From Brevundimonas sp. (lineage in GTDB: Bacteria; Pseudomonadota; Alphaproteobacteria; Caulobacterales; Caulobacteraceae), in assembly GCF_027487935.1 (NCBI RefSeq), contig NZ_JAIYCP010000030.1, positions 1 through 64,000 of the forward strand: a DNA stretch of 64,000 nt. Reading direction: 5' to 3'. This document shows, one piece after another, positions 26,123 to 35,243 of the stretch. A program made the translations under genes and the position numbers. The notes beneath the pieces were generated by a model. It made no database searches. It had not been told where the DNA came from and saw nothing but the letters and a program-made list of their open reading frames with translations. The stretch's first letter is position 1. Each line of letters starts with the position of its first letter.

Positions 26123-26721
26123 AAGCCTCTCCGGAACGATTGGTCCTCGCATCAAAAAGCGCCGCGCGGCGGGCGATGCTGACGGAGGCCGGTGTGGCCT
26201 TCTCGGTCCGGGTCGCTGATGTGGACGAAGATGCCGTCAAGGCCGTTCATGACCCGGCGGATGCGGCCGGCCTCGCCCTTGAACTGGCGCAGGCCAAGGC
26301 TCTGGCGGTCTCGCGCCAGGACCCGGATGCCTGGGTTCTGGGCGCTGACCAGACTCTCGGTTTCGACGGCGGCCTGGTCTCCAAGGCGGCTTCGCTCGGT
26401 GAGGCGCGCGCGCGGCTGGCGGCCATGCGCGGCAAGGTCCACCAACTCCATTCCGGCGCGGCCCTCGCCCGCAACGGCCAGATCGTCTGGTCAGGACTCG
26501 ATACGGCAAGCCTGAGGATGCGAGGCTTCTCCGACAGCTTTCTGGACGCCTATCTGGAGGCCGAGGGCGAGGCCCTGCTGGCGTGCGTCGGTTCTTACCG
26601 GCTAGAGGGCATGGGGGCGCAGCTGTTCGAGGCGGTAGACGGCGACTATTTCACTGTCCTCGGCCTGCCGCTGTGGCCCGTTCTGGCTGAATTGCGCCGG
26701 GCGGGGGTGCTGCCGTCATGA
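26119..26721 (+). CDS. maf: Maf-like nucleoside triphosphate pyrophosphatase
   Basis: 200 residues. LVLASKSAARRAML at the N terminus, then VLGADQTLGFDG and VHQLHSGAALARNG, the standard Maf pattern. Maf proteins hydrolyse non-canonical or canonical NTPs to NMP and pyrophosphate. Starts with GTG overlapping the ppsR stop (GTGA); ends overlapping aroE. Confidence 0.93.
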   Translation: MKASPERLVLASKSAARRAMLTEAGVAFSVRVADVDEDAVKAVHDPADAAGLALELAQAKALAVSRQDPDAWVLGADQTLGFDGGLVSKAASLGEARARLAAMRGKVHQLHSGAALARNGQIVWSGLDTASLRMRGFSDSFLDAYLEAEGEALLACVGSYRLEGMGAQLFEAVDGDYFTVLGLPLWPVLAELRRAGVLPS

Positions 26722-27515
26722 GGATTCAGGCGGGTGTCGCAGGCCAGCCGATCACCCATTCGCTCAGCCCCCTGATCCATGGGGCCTGGATCGCGGTTGC
26801 GGGGCTGGAGGCCGACTATCGCGCGTTCGGGCCTGCGGACCCGGCGGAGTTTGCCAAGCTCGTCGCTGAGGGGCGCGCCGGTCTCCTGCGCGGGTTCAAC
26901 GTGACGGCCCCGTTCAAGGAGCAGGCGCTGGCCTTGGCAGACGAAGCCTCCACGACGGCGCGAAGGTGCGGCTCTGCCAACCTGCTGCTGTTCGAGGGCG
27001 GCCGGGTCAGCGCCGACAGCACCGATGGCGCCGGTTTGATGGCTGCCCTCGCCGATCAGGCGCCCGGCCTGTCGGTCAAGGATCGTTTGGTGGTGGTCTT
27101 GGGCGCGGGCGGCGCAGCCCGGGCAGCAGTGGCAGCCCTGCTTGCGGCCGGAGCCCGTGTCGGGGTGCTGAACAGAACCGCCGCCCGGGCCGAAGGTCTC
27201 GTCGCTGACATCGGCGGGACCGTGGTCCAGCCAGGGGCGCTGGGCGAGGCCTCTCTGGTTGTCAATGCATTGAGTGTCTCACCGGACATCGACCTGTCGC
27301 TCCTTGGATCGGAAACTGTCCTGATGGACATGACCTACCGCCCCCTGATGACCCCCTTTCTGACGGCTGGGCGGGCGCGAGGCCTGACGGTGGTGGACGG
27401 CCTTGCGATGCTGATCGGTCAAGCCCGGCCGTCGTTCCGCGCCCTGTTTGGCATTGAGCCGCCGGATGTGGATGTGCGACGGATCGCCTTGCGTGCGCTG
27501 GGGAGCGAAGCATGA
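26718..27515 (+). CDS. aroE: Shikimate dehydrogenase
   Basis: 265 residues, NADP-dependent reduction of 3-dehydroshikimate. [18 protein letters not shown] binds shikimate, [13 protein letters not shown] carries the catalytic lysine, and [16 protein letters not shown] is the NADP fold. The ATG overlaps the maf stop; the stop overlaps coaE. Confidence 0.95.
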   Translation: MRIQAGVAGQPITHSLSPLIHGAWIAVAGLEADYRAFGPADPAEFAKLVAEGRAGLLRGFNVTAPFKEQALALADEASTTARRCGSANLLLFEGGRVSADSTDGAGLMAALADQAPGLSVKDRLVVVLGAGGAARAAVAALLAAGARVGVLNRTAARAEGLVADIGGTVVQPGALGEASLVVNALSVSPDIDLSLLGSETVLMDMTYRPLMTPFLTAGRARGLTVVDGLAMLIGQARPSFRALFGIEPPDVDVRRIALRALGSEA

Positions 27516-28153
27516 TTGTTCTCGGCCTCACCGGCTCTATCGGCATGGGCAAGTCGACCACGGCTTCCATGTTTGCGGACGCGGGCGCCGTGATCTGGAA
27601 TGCCGATACGGCTGTGCACCGGCTCTATGCCCGGGGAGGAGCGGCGGTTGGCCCCGTCGGCGAGGCCTTTCCCGGCGTCGTTCGGGACGGGGCCGTCGAC
27701 CGGAACCGGCTGGCCGAGGTCCTGGGACAGGATCGCGACGGCTTCCAACGATTGGAGGCCATCGTCCATCCCCTGGTCCTGATCGGCCGGCAGGCGGACC
27801 TGGCCGCGGCCGAGGCCCGGGGTGTGAGATTGGCCGTGCTGGATATTCCCCTGCTGTTCGAGACCGGCGGTGATGCAGCTGTGGATGCGGTGGTGGTCGT
27901 GACGGCCCCGGCTGCCGTTCAGGCAGAACGGGTGCTGGCCCGGTCCGGCATGACCCGCGAACGGTTCGAGGCCATCCTGGCGCGCCAATTGCCCGACGCG
28001 GAGAAGCGTCGCCGGGCGGACTTCGTCATCGATACGGGCGCGGGGCTGGAAGCGGCCCGGGCGCGGGTCGACGAAATCGTGGGGATGGTTCTGGCCGAAG
28101 GGTGGACGCCGCCCCGGCGCAGTCTTCCGCAAACCGGCGAACCAACGCAGTAA
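27512..28153 (+). CDS. coaE: Dephospho-CoA kinase
   Basis: 213 residues, last step of coenzyme A synthesis. P-loop [17 protein letters not shown] at residues 5-21, [22 protein letters not shown] and [19 protein letters not shown] are typical. Its ATG overlaps the aroE stop. coaBC lies 22 kb away. Confidence 0.96.
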   Translation: MIVLGLTGSIGMGKSTTASMFADAGAVIWNADTAVHRLYARGGAAVGPVGEAFPGVVRDGAVDRNRLAEVLGQDRDGFQRLEAIVHPLVLIGRQADLAAAEARGVRLAVLDIPLLFETGGDAAVDAVVVVTAPAAVQAERVLARSGMTRERFEAILARQLPDAEKRRRADFVIDTGAGLEAARARVDEIVGMVLAEGWTPPRRSLPQTGEPTQ

Positions 28154-28159
28154 GGGTCC

Positions 28160-28879
28160 ATGTCCCGCGAAATCGTCCTCGACACGGAAACCACCGGCTT
28201 CGACCCCCGTACCGGCGACCGGATGATCGAGGTCGGCTGTATCGAGATCGAGGATCTGCTGCCGACCGGGCGGACGTTTCACCGGTTGATCAATCCCGAT
28301 CGCCTGATCCCCGCCGACGCCATCCGGGTGCATGGCATCACCGACGACCGGGTCAAGGACGCGCCGAGATTCGCCGAAATCGTCATCGACCTGTGCGACT
28401 TCATCGGCGACGCCCCGATCATCGCCCACAATGCGCAGTTTGACCGGAATTTCATCGATCACGAATTTGGCCGCTGCGGCCGGCCGCTGTTCCCCGAGGA
28501 TCGCTGGATCGACACGCTGAAACTGGCCCAGACCCGGTTTCCCGGCATGGCCAATTCGCTGGACGCCCTGTGCAAGCGGTTCAAGGTCTCGCTTGTGGAA
28601 CGCACCCTGCACGGGGCCCTGATCGATGCCCGGTTGCTGGCCGAAGTCTATCTGGAGCTCAAGGGCGGCAAGGAACGCCGGCTGGACCTGTCGGCTTCAC
28701 GCGCCACGGTTGCCGCGGCGGCGGCGGTGGCCGCCCAGGGCCATGGCCCTCGCCCGCGGCCTCTGCCGGTGCGGACCAGCGAGACCGAACGGGCGGCGCA
28801 TCAGGCTTTCCTGCAGGCCACTCTGAAGGACCGGTCGTTGTGGCAGGGGTATGGGCTGGAGTTGGAAGAGCGGTCGTAG
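28160..28879 (+). CDS. dnaQ: DNA polymerase III subunit epsilon (proofreading exonuclease)
   Basis: 239 residues. DEDDh exonuclease motifs: ExoI LDTETTGFDPRTG, ExoII HNAQFDRNFIDHE, ExoIII HGALIDARLLAEVY. The C-terminal ~60 residues, with an Ala-rich stretch, would contact the alpha subunit. It starts 6 bp after coaE. The coaE-dnaQ-secB order is conserved in Caulobacterales. Confidence 0.95.
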   Translation: MSREIVLDTETTGFDPRTGDRMIEVGCIEIEDLLPTGRTFHRLINPDRLIPADAIRVHGITDDRVKDAPRFAEIVIDLCDFIGDAPIIAHNAQFDRNFIDHEFGRCGRPLFPEDRWIDTLKLAQTRFPGMANSLDALCKRFKVSLVERTLHGALIDARLLAEVYLELKGGKERRLDLSASRATVAAAAAVAAQGHGPRPRPLPVRTSETERAAHQAFLQATLKDRSLWQGYGLELEERS

Positions 28880-28894
28880 ACCAGACCCCGATCC

Positions 28895-29398
28895 TCAGGC
28901 CTGTCCGGTTTCGGCCGGTCCGCGTGCGATCGACTGCTGGCGGGCGACATAGATGCCGGCGAAATCGATCGGATCCAGCATGAAGGGCGGGTAGAAGCCG
29001 CCGTCCGAGGTCGCACGGGTGATGATTTCGCGGGCGAACGGGAACAGGTAGCGGGGGCATTCGATCAGCAGCAGCGGCTCGATATCCTGTTCGGCCACGC
29101 CCTGCAGGGCGAACAGGCCCCCGTACAGAAGCTCGACGTTGAACACGGTCATGGCGTCGGTCGTCGCCTTGATGGTGAGGCGCAGATCGACTTCGAACAG
29201 GCCGTCAGGGCGGCCCTGGGCGTTCATTTCGACACCCATGTCGATGGCCGGCTTGCCTTCGACGCGCAGGCTGTCGGGGGCCTTCGGGTTCTCGAAGGAC
29301 AGATCCTTGACGTACTGGGCGACGATGCGGAAGCCGGGACCGACCGGACCCTGCGGGGCGGCGGTCTTGGCGTCGGAAGGAGGCACGGCGTCGGTCAT
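28895..29398 (-). CDS. secB: Protein-export chaperone SecB
   Basis: 167 residues. [18 protein letters not shown] at about 25 is the family signature, with [27 protein letters not shown] in the middle of the protein (given by its ends ALQGVAEQD and [10 protein letters not shown]). SecB keeps preproteins unfolded and passes them to SecA. Convergent with dnaQ, divergent from the Tim44-like gene. Confidence 0.96.
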   Translation of the reverse strand: MTDAVPPSDAKTAAPQGPVGPGFRIVAQYVKDLSFENPKAPDSLRVEGKPAIDMGVEMNAQGRPDGLFEVDLRLTIKATTDAMTVFNVELLYGGLFALQGVAEQDIEPLLLIECPRYLFPFAREIITRATSDGGFYPPFMLDPIDFAGIYVARQQSIARGPAETGQA

Positions 29399-29593
29399 CG
29401 GTCGGTCTGTCCGGAAGAGTGGGCGGTGTCGGATTGAGACACCGTGAAGGCGCGGCGACTAGCACGAGGCGCAGGGTGCGGCAACGATGCTCGCCTGCCG
29501 GAAGGGCGGTTCCGGTTGCGCGTCCCCATATCAGTCCCTAATCGTCTGTTGTTGCGTCGGGTCCCCTCGCCGTTCGCCCATCAAGGTTCGCCA

Positions 29594-30226
29594 GTGCCGC
29601 CGGTTCAAATCCAGATCGTCATCTTCGCCGTCATCGCGGCCGTGGTCCTGTTCCAGCTCTATAATGTGCTGGGCAAGAAGGTCGGCCGTCAGCCGGAGGA
29701 GGACGCCCGCGCAAAACCCGGCCCGACGGCGGCCGCGTCGGACCAGCCAGCCGGTCGCCCGAACGTGCTGGATGCTGTCACCCTGGCCTCGATCGCCGGG
29801 CTGAAGGCGCGTGACCCGGCCTTTGACCCGGTTCGCTTCCTTGAGGGCGCGCGCCAGGCGCACGAGACCATCGTCCGCGCCTATGCCGGCGGCGACCGCG
29901 AGACGCTGAAGCCCCTGCTGACCCCGACGGTCATGGACTCGTTCGAAGCGGGCATCGCGGCCCGTGAGACCCGCGGCGAGACAGAGGTCGTCGAATTCCT
30001 GCAGCCGGCCCGTGCCGATCTGGAGGAGGCCTCGGCCGAGGAGAACCGGGCTACCGCCAAGGTTCGCTTCCTGGCCGAACTGCGCAATACGGTGACCACT
30101 GCCGACGCCGCTGCCGAGCCCCAGATCGAGGAACGTCGGGTCGCCGAGCTGTGGACCTTTGAACGCACCCTCGGCGCCAGCGATCCCAACTGGGTCCTGG
30201 CCCGCACCGAACCCGCCTCTGCATGA
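29594..30226 (+). CDS. Tim44/TimA-family inner-membrane protein
   Basis: 210 residues. One N-terminal membrane helix (IVIFAVIAAVVLFQLYNVLG), a charged linker, and a Tim44-like C-terminal domain. Bacterial TimA-type proteins share this fold with the mitochondrial import motor component; their role in bacteria is not settled. The GTG start at 29594 puts the helix at the N terminus, a more sensible layout than the longer open frame upstream. Its stop overlaps mltA. Neighbour of secB, as in other members of the order. Confidence 0.85.
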   Translation: MPPVQIQIVIFAVIAAVVLFQLYNVLGKKVGRQPEEDARAKPGPTAAASDQPAGRPNVLDAVTLASIAGLKARDPAFDPVRFLEGARQAHETIVRAYAGGDRETLKPLLTPTVMDSFEAGIAARETRGETEVVEFLQPARADLEEASAEENRATAKVRFLAELRNTVTTADAAAEPQIEERRVAELWTFERTLGASDPNWVLARTEPASA

Positions 30227-31377
30227 TCAGGGACGGCGCACGCCGTCGGGGTCTTTCTGCAACGGCCGTCCTTGTCGGCCTGACCCTGACGCTCGCCGCC
30301 TGCGCCTCGACGCCCGTCGCCCGACCGGTTCCGCCGGAGCCCGCCCCGGCCGTTCCCGCACCGATACCCGACCCGGCTCCCGCTCCGGTTCCGGTTCCAG
30401 CTCCAGCTCCAGCACCCGAGGGGTTGAGCCCGGCGACCCTGCCCGGCTGGAATGACGAGGACCATCTGGCCGCCTTCGAGGCCTGGGCCGTCGGCTGCAC
30501 CGTGGCCCGCGACGCCGCCTCGCGGACCCAGTGCAATCGGGCCATGCTGATCAAACAGACCTCGAGGCCGGTGACACCCTCATTGGCGCGCGCCTTCCTC
30601 GAGAGCGGCTTCACCGTCGTGGCGGCCGGGACGGCGGACGGCAGGCCGGGCCTGCTGACGTCCTATTTCGCGCCCGAATATGCCGCCCGGCGGACGCCGG
30701 ACGCCGAGTTCGACATGCCCGTCCGGCCCCGTCCCGAAGGCTGGACCCGCGGCACCGTCGGGGCCGTGCGCGCCGAGATCGAGGCCGCGCCGCCGACCGA
30801 CGCCCTCGCCTGGATGCGGGCCGAGGACCTGTTCTTCATGCAGATCCAGGGCTCGGGCTATCTGACCTTCGAAGACGGCTCGACCGCCCGTGCCGCCTAT
30901 GCCGCCGACAACGGCCAGCCCTTTACGGGCATTGCCCGGCCGATGGCGGACCAGGGGCTGCTGCCGGCCAACGGCACCTCGGGCGAGGCCATCCGCGCCT
31001 GGCTGGAGGCCCATCGCGGGCCCGAGGCCCGGGCCGTCATGGCCCTGAACCCCCGCTACATCTTCTTCGCCATGGACCCCGATGACGGCGGCCAGCCAAA
31101 CGGGGCGGCCGGCATCCCCCTGACGGCCCGTCGCTCGATCGCCGTCGACCCCGCCCACTGGCGCTATGGCGACCTCGTCTGGATCAGTGCCGACGGCGGC
31201 AATCTGGTCGGGGCCCGGGCCAGCTATCAGGGGCTGGTCGTGGCCCTGGACACCGGCTCGGCCATTCGCGGTCCGGTGAGAGCCGACTTCTACATGGGTC
31301 GAGGCGACGCAGCGGGTGAAGAGGCGGGTGCGGTCCGCCATCCGCTCAGGATGTGGCGGCTGGTTCCGAGAGACTGA
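30223..31377 (+). CDS. mltA: Membrane-bound lytic murein transglycosylase A
   Basis: 384 residues, lipoprotein with lipobox LAAC (Cys27). A Pro-Ala-rich linker (about 30-65, repeated PAPAPVPVPAPAP type) connects to the MltA barrel: LTSYFAPEYAARR, MQIQGSGYLTFEDG and the C-terminal 3D domain (VVALDTGSAIRGPVRADFY) with the catalytic aspartate. It cleaves peptidoglycan glycan strands to 1,6-anhydro ends. The last 32 bp overlap the convergent rhomboid gene. Confidence 0.94.
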   Translation: MIRDGARRRGLSATAVLVGLTLTLAACASTPVARPVPPEPAPAVPAPIPDPAPAPVPVPAPAPAPEGLSPATLPGWNDEDHLAAFEAWAVGCTVARDAASRTQCNRAMLIKQTSRPVTPSLARAFLESGFTVVAAGTADGRPGLLTSYFAPEYAARRTPDAEFDMPVRPRPEGWTRGTVGAVRAEIEAAPPTDALAWMRAEDLFFMQIQGSGYLTFEDGSTARAAYAADNGQPFTGIARPMADQGLLPANGTSGEAIRAWLEAHRGPEARAVMALNPRYIFFAMDPDDGGQPNGAAGIPLTARRSIAVDPAHWRYGDLVWISADGGNLVGARASYQGLVVALDTGSAIRGPVRADFYMGRGDAAGEEAGAVRHPLRMWRLVPRD

Positions 31378-32071
31378 GCCTTCTGACGAAGAGGGGTGCC
31401 AAGAGCAAACCGAACAGGAAGCCCCCAAGATGAGCTTCCCAAGCCAAACCTCCCTGCGAGCCTGTTGAGCGCGCGGCGAAGAAGAGAATGGCGAAGAGTA
31501 CGCCATTGGTGATGGCGAATTCGCCCATCCCGATCATCACAGGCTTGGACAAAAGTGGCCGAAGCCTCCGCGTTTCCAAATCGCTTCTGACCAGTAAACC
31601 CCAAAGGCCGCAGATCGCACCGGACGCCCCGACCATTGGGATGCCGTCGTTCGGGTGAATCAGCAGGAACATGGCGGCCGACAAGATCGCCGCGCCAACA
31701 AGCAGCGACAGATAGCGCCACCAACCTTCCGCCCCGCTGCCGACGAGCAGCCTGACAGGTAAGGTCATGGACAAGATGGCGGCGCTGTTCATCCAAAGGT
31801 GCAGGTGTCCGCCGTGAGTGACGGCGTGGGTCGCAAGGGTCAGCCATCGCCCCTCCGACACCGCCTGCCGCGACAGGCCGAGTTGCTCAGGGCCTCCGAT
31901 GAACCATTGCCCGATGAACGCCGCCACCAGCAATCCGACCAAGACCAGGCCTGGTAACGCCCCGGCCCTGACATCTTGGGCCAGCAGGGCTCGCCAACTG
32001 ATGCCACCGAGCCGACCACTGGTCGCTCGCTGAAGTGTCGTTGGCTGATTGAGTTTTTGGTCGGACGTCAT
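31346..32071 (-). CDS. Rhomboid-family intramembrane serine protease
   Basis: 241 residues with six or so hydrophobic segments. The catalytic serine is in GASGAICGL near residue 150, the catalytic histidine in [11 protein letters not shown] near 220, and the HLHLWMN asparagine is in place. Substrate unknown. Base composition is slightly less GC-rich and more varied at third positions than its neighbours. It overlaps the HerA-like gene by 4 bp (ATGA), suggesting co-expression. Confidence 0.9.
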   Translation of the reverse strand: MTSDQKLNQPTTLQRATSGRLGGISWRALLAQDVRAGALPGLVLVGLLVAAFIGQWFIGGPEQLGLSRQAVSEGRWLTLATHAVTHGGHLHLWMNSAAILSMTLPVRLLVGSGAEGWWRYLSLLVGAAILSAAMFLLIHPNDGIPMVGASGAICGLWGLLVRSDLETRRLRPLLSKPVMIGMGEFAITNGVLFAILFFAARSTGSQGGLAWEAHLGGFLFGLLLAPLFVRRLSLSEPAATS

Positions 32072-33645
32072 CGCCGGCGCAACCCGCCGAGCAGGCCCCG
32101 CAGCAGTTCCCGCGTGATCGTGCTGCCCGCCGTGCGCAGGACCGATTTGGTCACCGCCTCGATCGGGGTTTCGCGGGACGAGCGCCGGGCCGGGGCGCGG
32201 GCGCGGGCAGCCTCGCGCTCATGGCGGGCCTGTTCCTTCTCCCGGGCGGCGGCGGCTTTTTCCGCGTCCTTCGCGGCCAGGGCGTCGGCTTTCGCCCGGG
32301 CCTCCGCCAGTTTCGCCTCGGCCGTCGCCTGATCGGCCTCACCGCGGCGGGCGGCAAGGATTTCCGAAGCGGAGTCCCGGTCGACCACGGTCTCATACAG
32401 GCCGCGCACCGGGCTGGCGGCCATGACGGCGGCGCGCTCGGTATCGGTGGCGGGGCCGAGGCGGCTGTCGGGCGGACGGATGGCGGTGCGGGTCACGATG
32501 TTGGGCGCGCCCTTCTCGTCGAGGGTCGAGACCAGGGCCTCGCCCACGCCCAGTCCCTGGATCGCCTCTTCGGTGTTGAAGGCCGGGTTCGGGCGGAAAC
32601 TGTTGGACGCGGCCTTCAGCCCGCGCTGCTCGGCCGGGGTGTAGGCCCGCAGGGCATGCTGGATGCGGTTCCCCAGCTGGGCCAGGACGCTGTCGGGAAT
32701 GTCGGCCGGGTTCTGGGTGACGAAATAGACCCCGACTCCCTTGGACCGGATCAGGCGCACGACCTGTTCGACCTTTTCCCGGAGCGCATCAGGGGTGTCG
32801 TTGAACAGCAGATGGGCCTCGTCGAAGAAGAAGACGAGGCGAGGCTTTTCCGGGTCGCCGACCTCGGGCAGCTGTTCGAACAGCTCCGACAGAAGCCAGA
32901 GCAGGAAGGCGGCATACAGGCGCGGACTGCTCATCAGCTTCGTGGCGTCCAGCACATTGACCTGCCCCCGGCCGTCGAGGCCGGTGCGTATCATGTCTTC
33001 CAGCCGCAGGGCCGGTTCACCGAAGAAGGCCTTGCCGCCCTGCTGTTCCAGCTGAAGCAGGGAGCGCTGGATGGCGGCGATCGAGGCGGGGGCGACATTG
33101 CCGACCTCGCGGCCGATCCGTTCGGCATTCTCCCCGACGTGGACCAGCATGCTGCGCAGGTCATCGAGGTCGAGCAGCAGCAGGCCCTCGGTATCGGCGA
33201 CATGGAAGACGACCGACAGCACCCCTTCCTGCACCTCATTGAGGTTCAACATGCGGGCCAGCAGCACGGGACCGATCTCGCTGACCGTGGTGCGGATCGG
33301 GTGGCCCTTGAGGCCGTACAGGTCCCAGAACACCACGGGTGCGGCTTTCGGCGTCAGAGTCAGCCCCATGGAGGCGGCCCGGGCCAGCAGCTTCTCGTTC
33401 GGTGATCCCGGCACGCACATACCCGACAGATCGCCCTTCACATCGGCGCAGAAGACCGGAACGCCCGCATCCGAAAAGCCCTGGGCCATGATCTGCAGGG
33501 TGACCGTCTTGCCGGTGCCGGTGGCGCCGGCGACCACGCCATGACGGTTGGCGCGGTGGAACAGAAGCTGTTCGGGCCTGTCGGCCCCGCTGTCGGCGGA
33601 TTGGCCGAGGAACAGGCCGGGGGCAGCGGCGGCACCATCAGTCAT
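32068..33645 (-). CDS. HerA-like ATPase (DUF853/YjgR family)
   Basis: 525 residues. Walker A GATGTGKT at 40-47 and Walker [13 protein letters not shown] near 275. [20 protein letters not shown] follows, an arginine-finger region. The C-terminal ~110 residues form a charged coiled-coil ([27 protein letters not shown] type). The family is a DNA-pump-like ATPase of uncertain role. The rhomboid protease is coupled downstream. Confidence 0.9.
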   Translation of the reverse strand: MTDGAAAAPGLFLGQSADSGADRPEQLLFHRANRHGVVAGATGTGKTVTLQIMAQGFSDAGVPVFCADVKGDLSGMCVPGSPNEKLLARAASMGLTLTPKAAPVVFWDLYGLKGHPIRTTVSEIGPVLLARMLNLNEVQEGVLSVVFHVADTEGLLLLDLDDLRSMLVHVGENAERIGREVGNVAPASIAAIQRSLLQLEQQGGKAFFGEPALRLEDMIRTGLDGRGQVNVLDATKLMSSPRLYAAFLLWLLSELFEQLPEVGDPEKPRLVFFFDEAHLLFNDTPDALREKVEQVVRLIRSKGVGVYFVTQNPADIPDSVLAQLGNRIQHALRAYTPAEQRGLKAASNSFRPNPAFNTEEAIQGLGVGEALVSTLDEKGAPNIVTRTAIRPPDSRLGPATDTERAAVMAASPVRGLYETVVDRDSASEILAARRGEADQATAEAKLAEARAKADALAAKDAEKAAAAREKEQARHEREAARARAPARRSSRETPIEAVTKSVLRTAGSTITRELLRGLLGGLRRR

Positions 33646-33746
33646 CGGGGGAACTCCGGGCGGGGGGCGGCGCTCATGCTCTACCGGCCGCGCGGATGGT
33701 TCAAGGCTGGATTGACGCCGACGGCCCGGACCTTGACGATGCGGCT

Positions 33747-34874
33747 ATGAAACCCCCGATCAGCCTTCCCTCCTCGACTGTATCCCGCAACGCCTTGGTG
33801 TTGATCGCCGTCGTGGCCGCCGGTGCGGCCCTGTACTGGCTCAGGGGCATATTGACCCCCCTGGCCATGGCCATCTTCCTGATGATCATGATCGACGGGC
33901 TGAAGCGGGGTATCGAAACCCGCACCGCCGTCCCCGGTCGCTGGGCCGGTGTCGCCGCTCTGCTGCTGGTGGTGCTGGGCTTCTTCGCCTCCATCGCCAT
34001 CATCACCAACGGGGCCCTGAATTTCTTCAGCGAGGCGTCCGGGGTGTCGACCCGCCTCGGGCCCCGCATCGACCAGATCCTGATCGACGTTTCTCAGCTG
34101 TTCGGGATCGATACGGCCCCCACTGCGACCCAGCTGATCGCCCAGCTCGATATCCGCGCCTATCTGACCGAGGCGGCCAGCCAGGCTTCGGGCGTGCTCT
34201 CAAGCGCCTTCTTCGTGCTCGTCTATCTCGGCTTTCTGCTGGCGGCCCAGCTGGGTTTCCGACGCAAGATTGTGGCCCTGTTCCCGGGGCGCGCCGCCCG
34301 GTCCGAGGCCATGGGGGTGTTCGATCGCGTGCGGGGCGGGGTCGAGGGCTATCTCTGGGTCCAGACCGTGACCGGGGGGATGATCTGCGCCGCGGCCTGG
34401 CTGCTGATGCGGGCGGTGGGCCTGCAGAATGCCGAGTTCTGGACCTTCGTCATCTTTGTCGTGGGCTTCATTCCGGTCCTGGGCGGGGCGGTGGCCGGCC
34501 TTGCGCCGCCGATGTTTGCCCTGGTCCAGTTCGAAAGCTACTGGCCGGCCGCCATCCTGCTGGTGGGTCTCCAGAGCATCCTGTTCATCAGCGGCAATCT
34601 GATCCAGCCGCGCATGCAGGGCGACAACCAGAATATCGACCCGGTGGTGGTGCTGCTGTCCCTGGCGCTTTGGGGTCAGCTCTGGGGCGTGGTCGGCATG
34701 TTCCTGTCGACGCCGCTGGCGGTCATGGCCATGGCCATCCTGGCCGAGTTCAAGGGTTCGCGCTGGATGGCGATCCTCCTGTCCGGCGACGGCGAGCCCT
34801 ATGCCGACGAGGAAGAGGCTGCCCCGGGATCGAAGCGGGGCCGCGTCAACCCGCCACAGCCCCGGGTGGGGTGA
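33747..34874 (+). CDS. AI-2E/PerM-family membrane permease
   Basis: 375 residues with about seven transmembrane segments. Typical stretches are YWLRGILTPLAMAIFLMIMIDGL (only its ends quoted as YWLRGILTPLA and IFLMIMIDGL) and the C-terminal VVLLSLALWGQLWGVVGMFL. Some members export autoinducer-2, others are Na+/H+ antiporters; the substrate here is unknown. Start at MKPPISLP; 17 more codons are open upstream. Divergent from the HerA-like gene. Confidence 0.88.
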   Translation: MKPPISLPSSTVSRNALVLIAVVAAGAALYWLRGILTPLAMAIFLMIMIDGLKRGIETRTAVPGRWAGVAALLLVVLGFFASIAIITNGALNFFSEASGVSTRLGPRIDQILIDVSQLFGIDTAPTATQLIAQLDIRAYLTEAASQASGVLSSAFFVLVYLGFLLAAQLGFRRKIVALFPGRAARSEAMGVFDRVRGGVEGYLWVQTVTGGMICAAAWLLMRAVGLQNAEFWTFVIFVVGFIPVLGGAVAGLAPPMFALVQFESYWPAAILLVGLQSILFISGNLIQPRMQGDNQNIDPVVVLLSLALWGQLWGVVGMFLSTPLAVMAMAILAEFKGSRWMAILLSGDGEPYADEEEAAPGSKRGRVNPPQPRVG

Positions 34875-35243
34875 GTTCCCTCCGCTGCCCTTGATTGGCC
34901 ACAACCGGCGCCTACTTCCAAAAGGTCGCTGCAGCCCCTCCCCTCCCCCAAGCTGCGGCGCTACGGATCGGTGCCACCCCCCCCCTCCTGGGCGTCGGTC
35001 CGAAGCAGGCCGCCGGACGCAAGTTCGGCGGCCTTGTCGTTTCCGGCCTTGGGTGGCGAGGCCTTTGGCGCGCCGGTTTCCGAAACGGGTCCGGTACCCT
35101 TGTTTTGGGGGTTTCCGTGGCGCGCGGGACGGCGCTGGTCAGCGCGGCCTGGACAGACCCCTTGCCGAAGCGGCGAAGCGGCCTAGTCTGCCCCCTATCT
35201 CCGGCGACCTGTTTGAGAGGTCGCGTCCACAAGAGACCTGCCC
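34875..35243. other. Gene-free stretch upstream of glutamate dehydrogenase
   Basis: A 369-bp region with C-runs and GC-rich inverted stretches, presumably the promoter and leader of the large dehydrogenase gene. No clear -35/-10 pair, repeat or RNA was recognised. An open frame on the minus strand here has arginine/proline-rich nonsense composition and was not accepted. Confidence 0.5.

Noticed and set aside
29600..29614. GGTTCAAATCC, resembling a tRNA T-loop
   Set aside because: It encodes PVQIQ at the start of the Tim44-like protein; no acceptor or anticodon stems around it.
34912..35232. Open frame of 106 codons on the minus strand before the glutamate dehydrogenase gene
   Set aside because: Arginine/proline-rich composition with no fold, no ribosome-binding site, and in the leader of a plus-strand gene; typical chance frame in GC-rich DNA.
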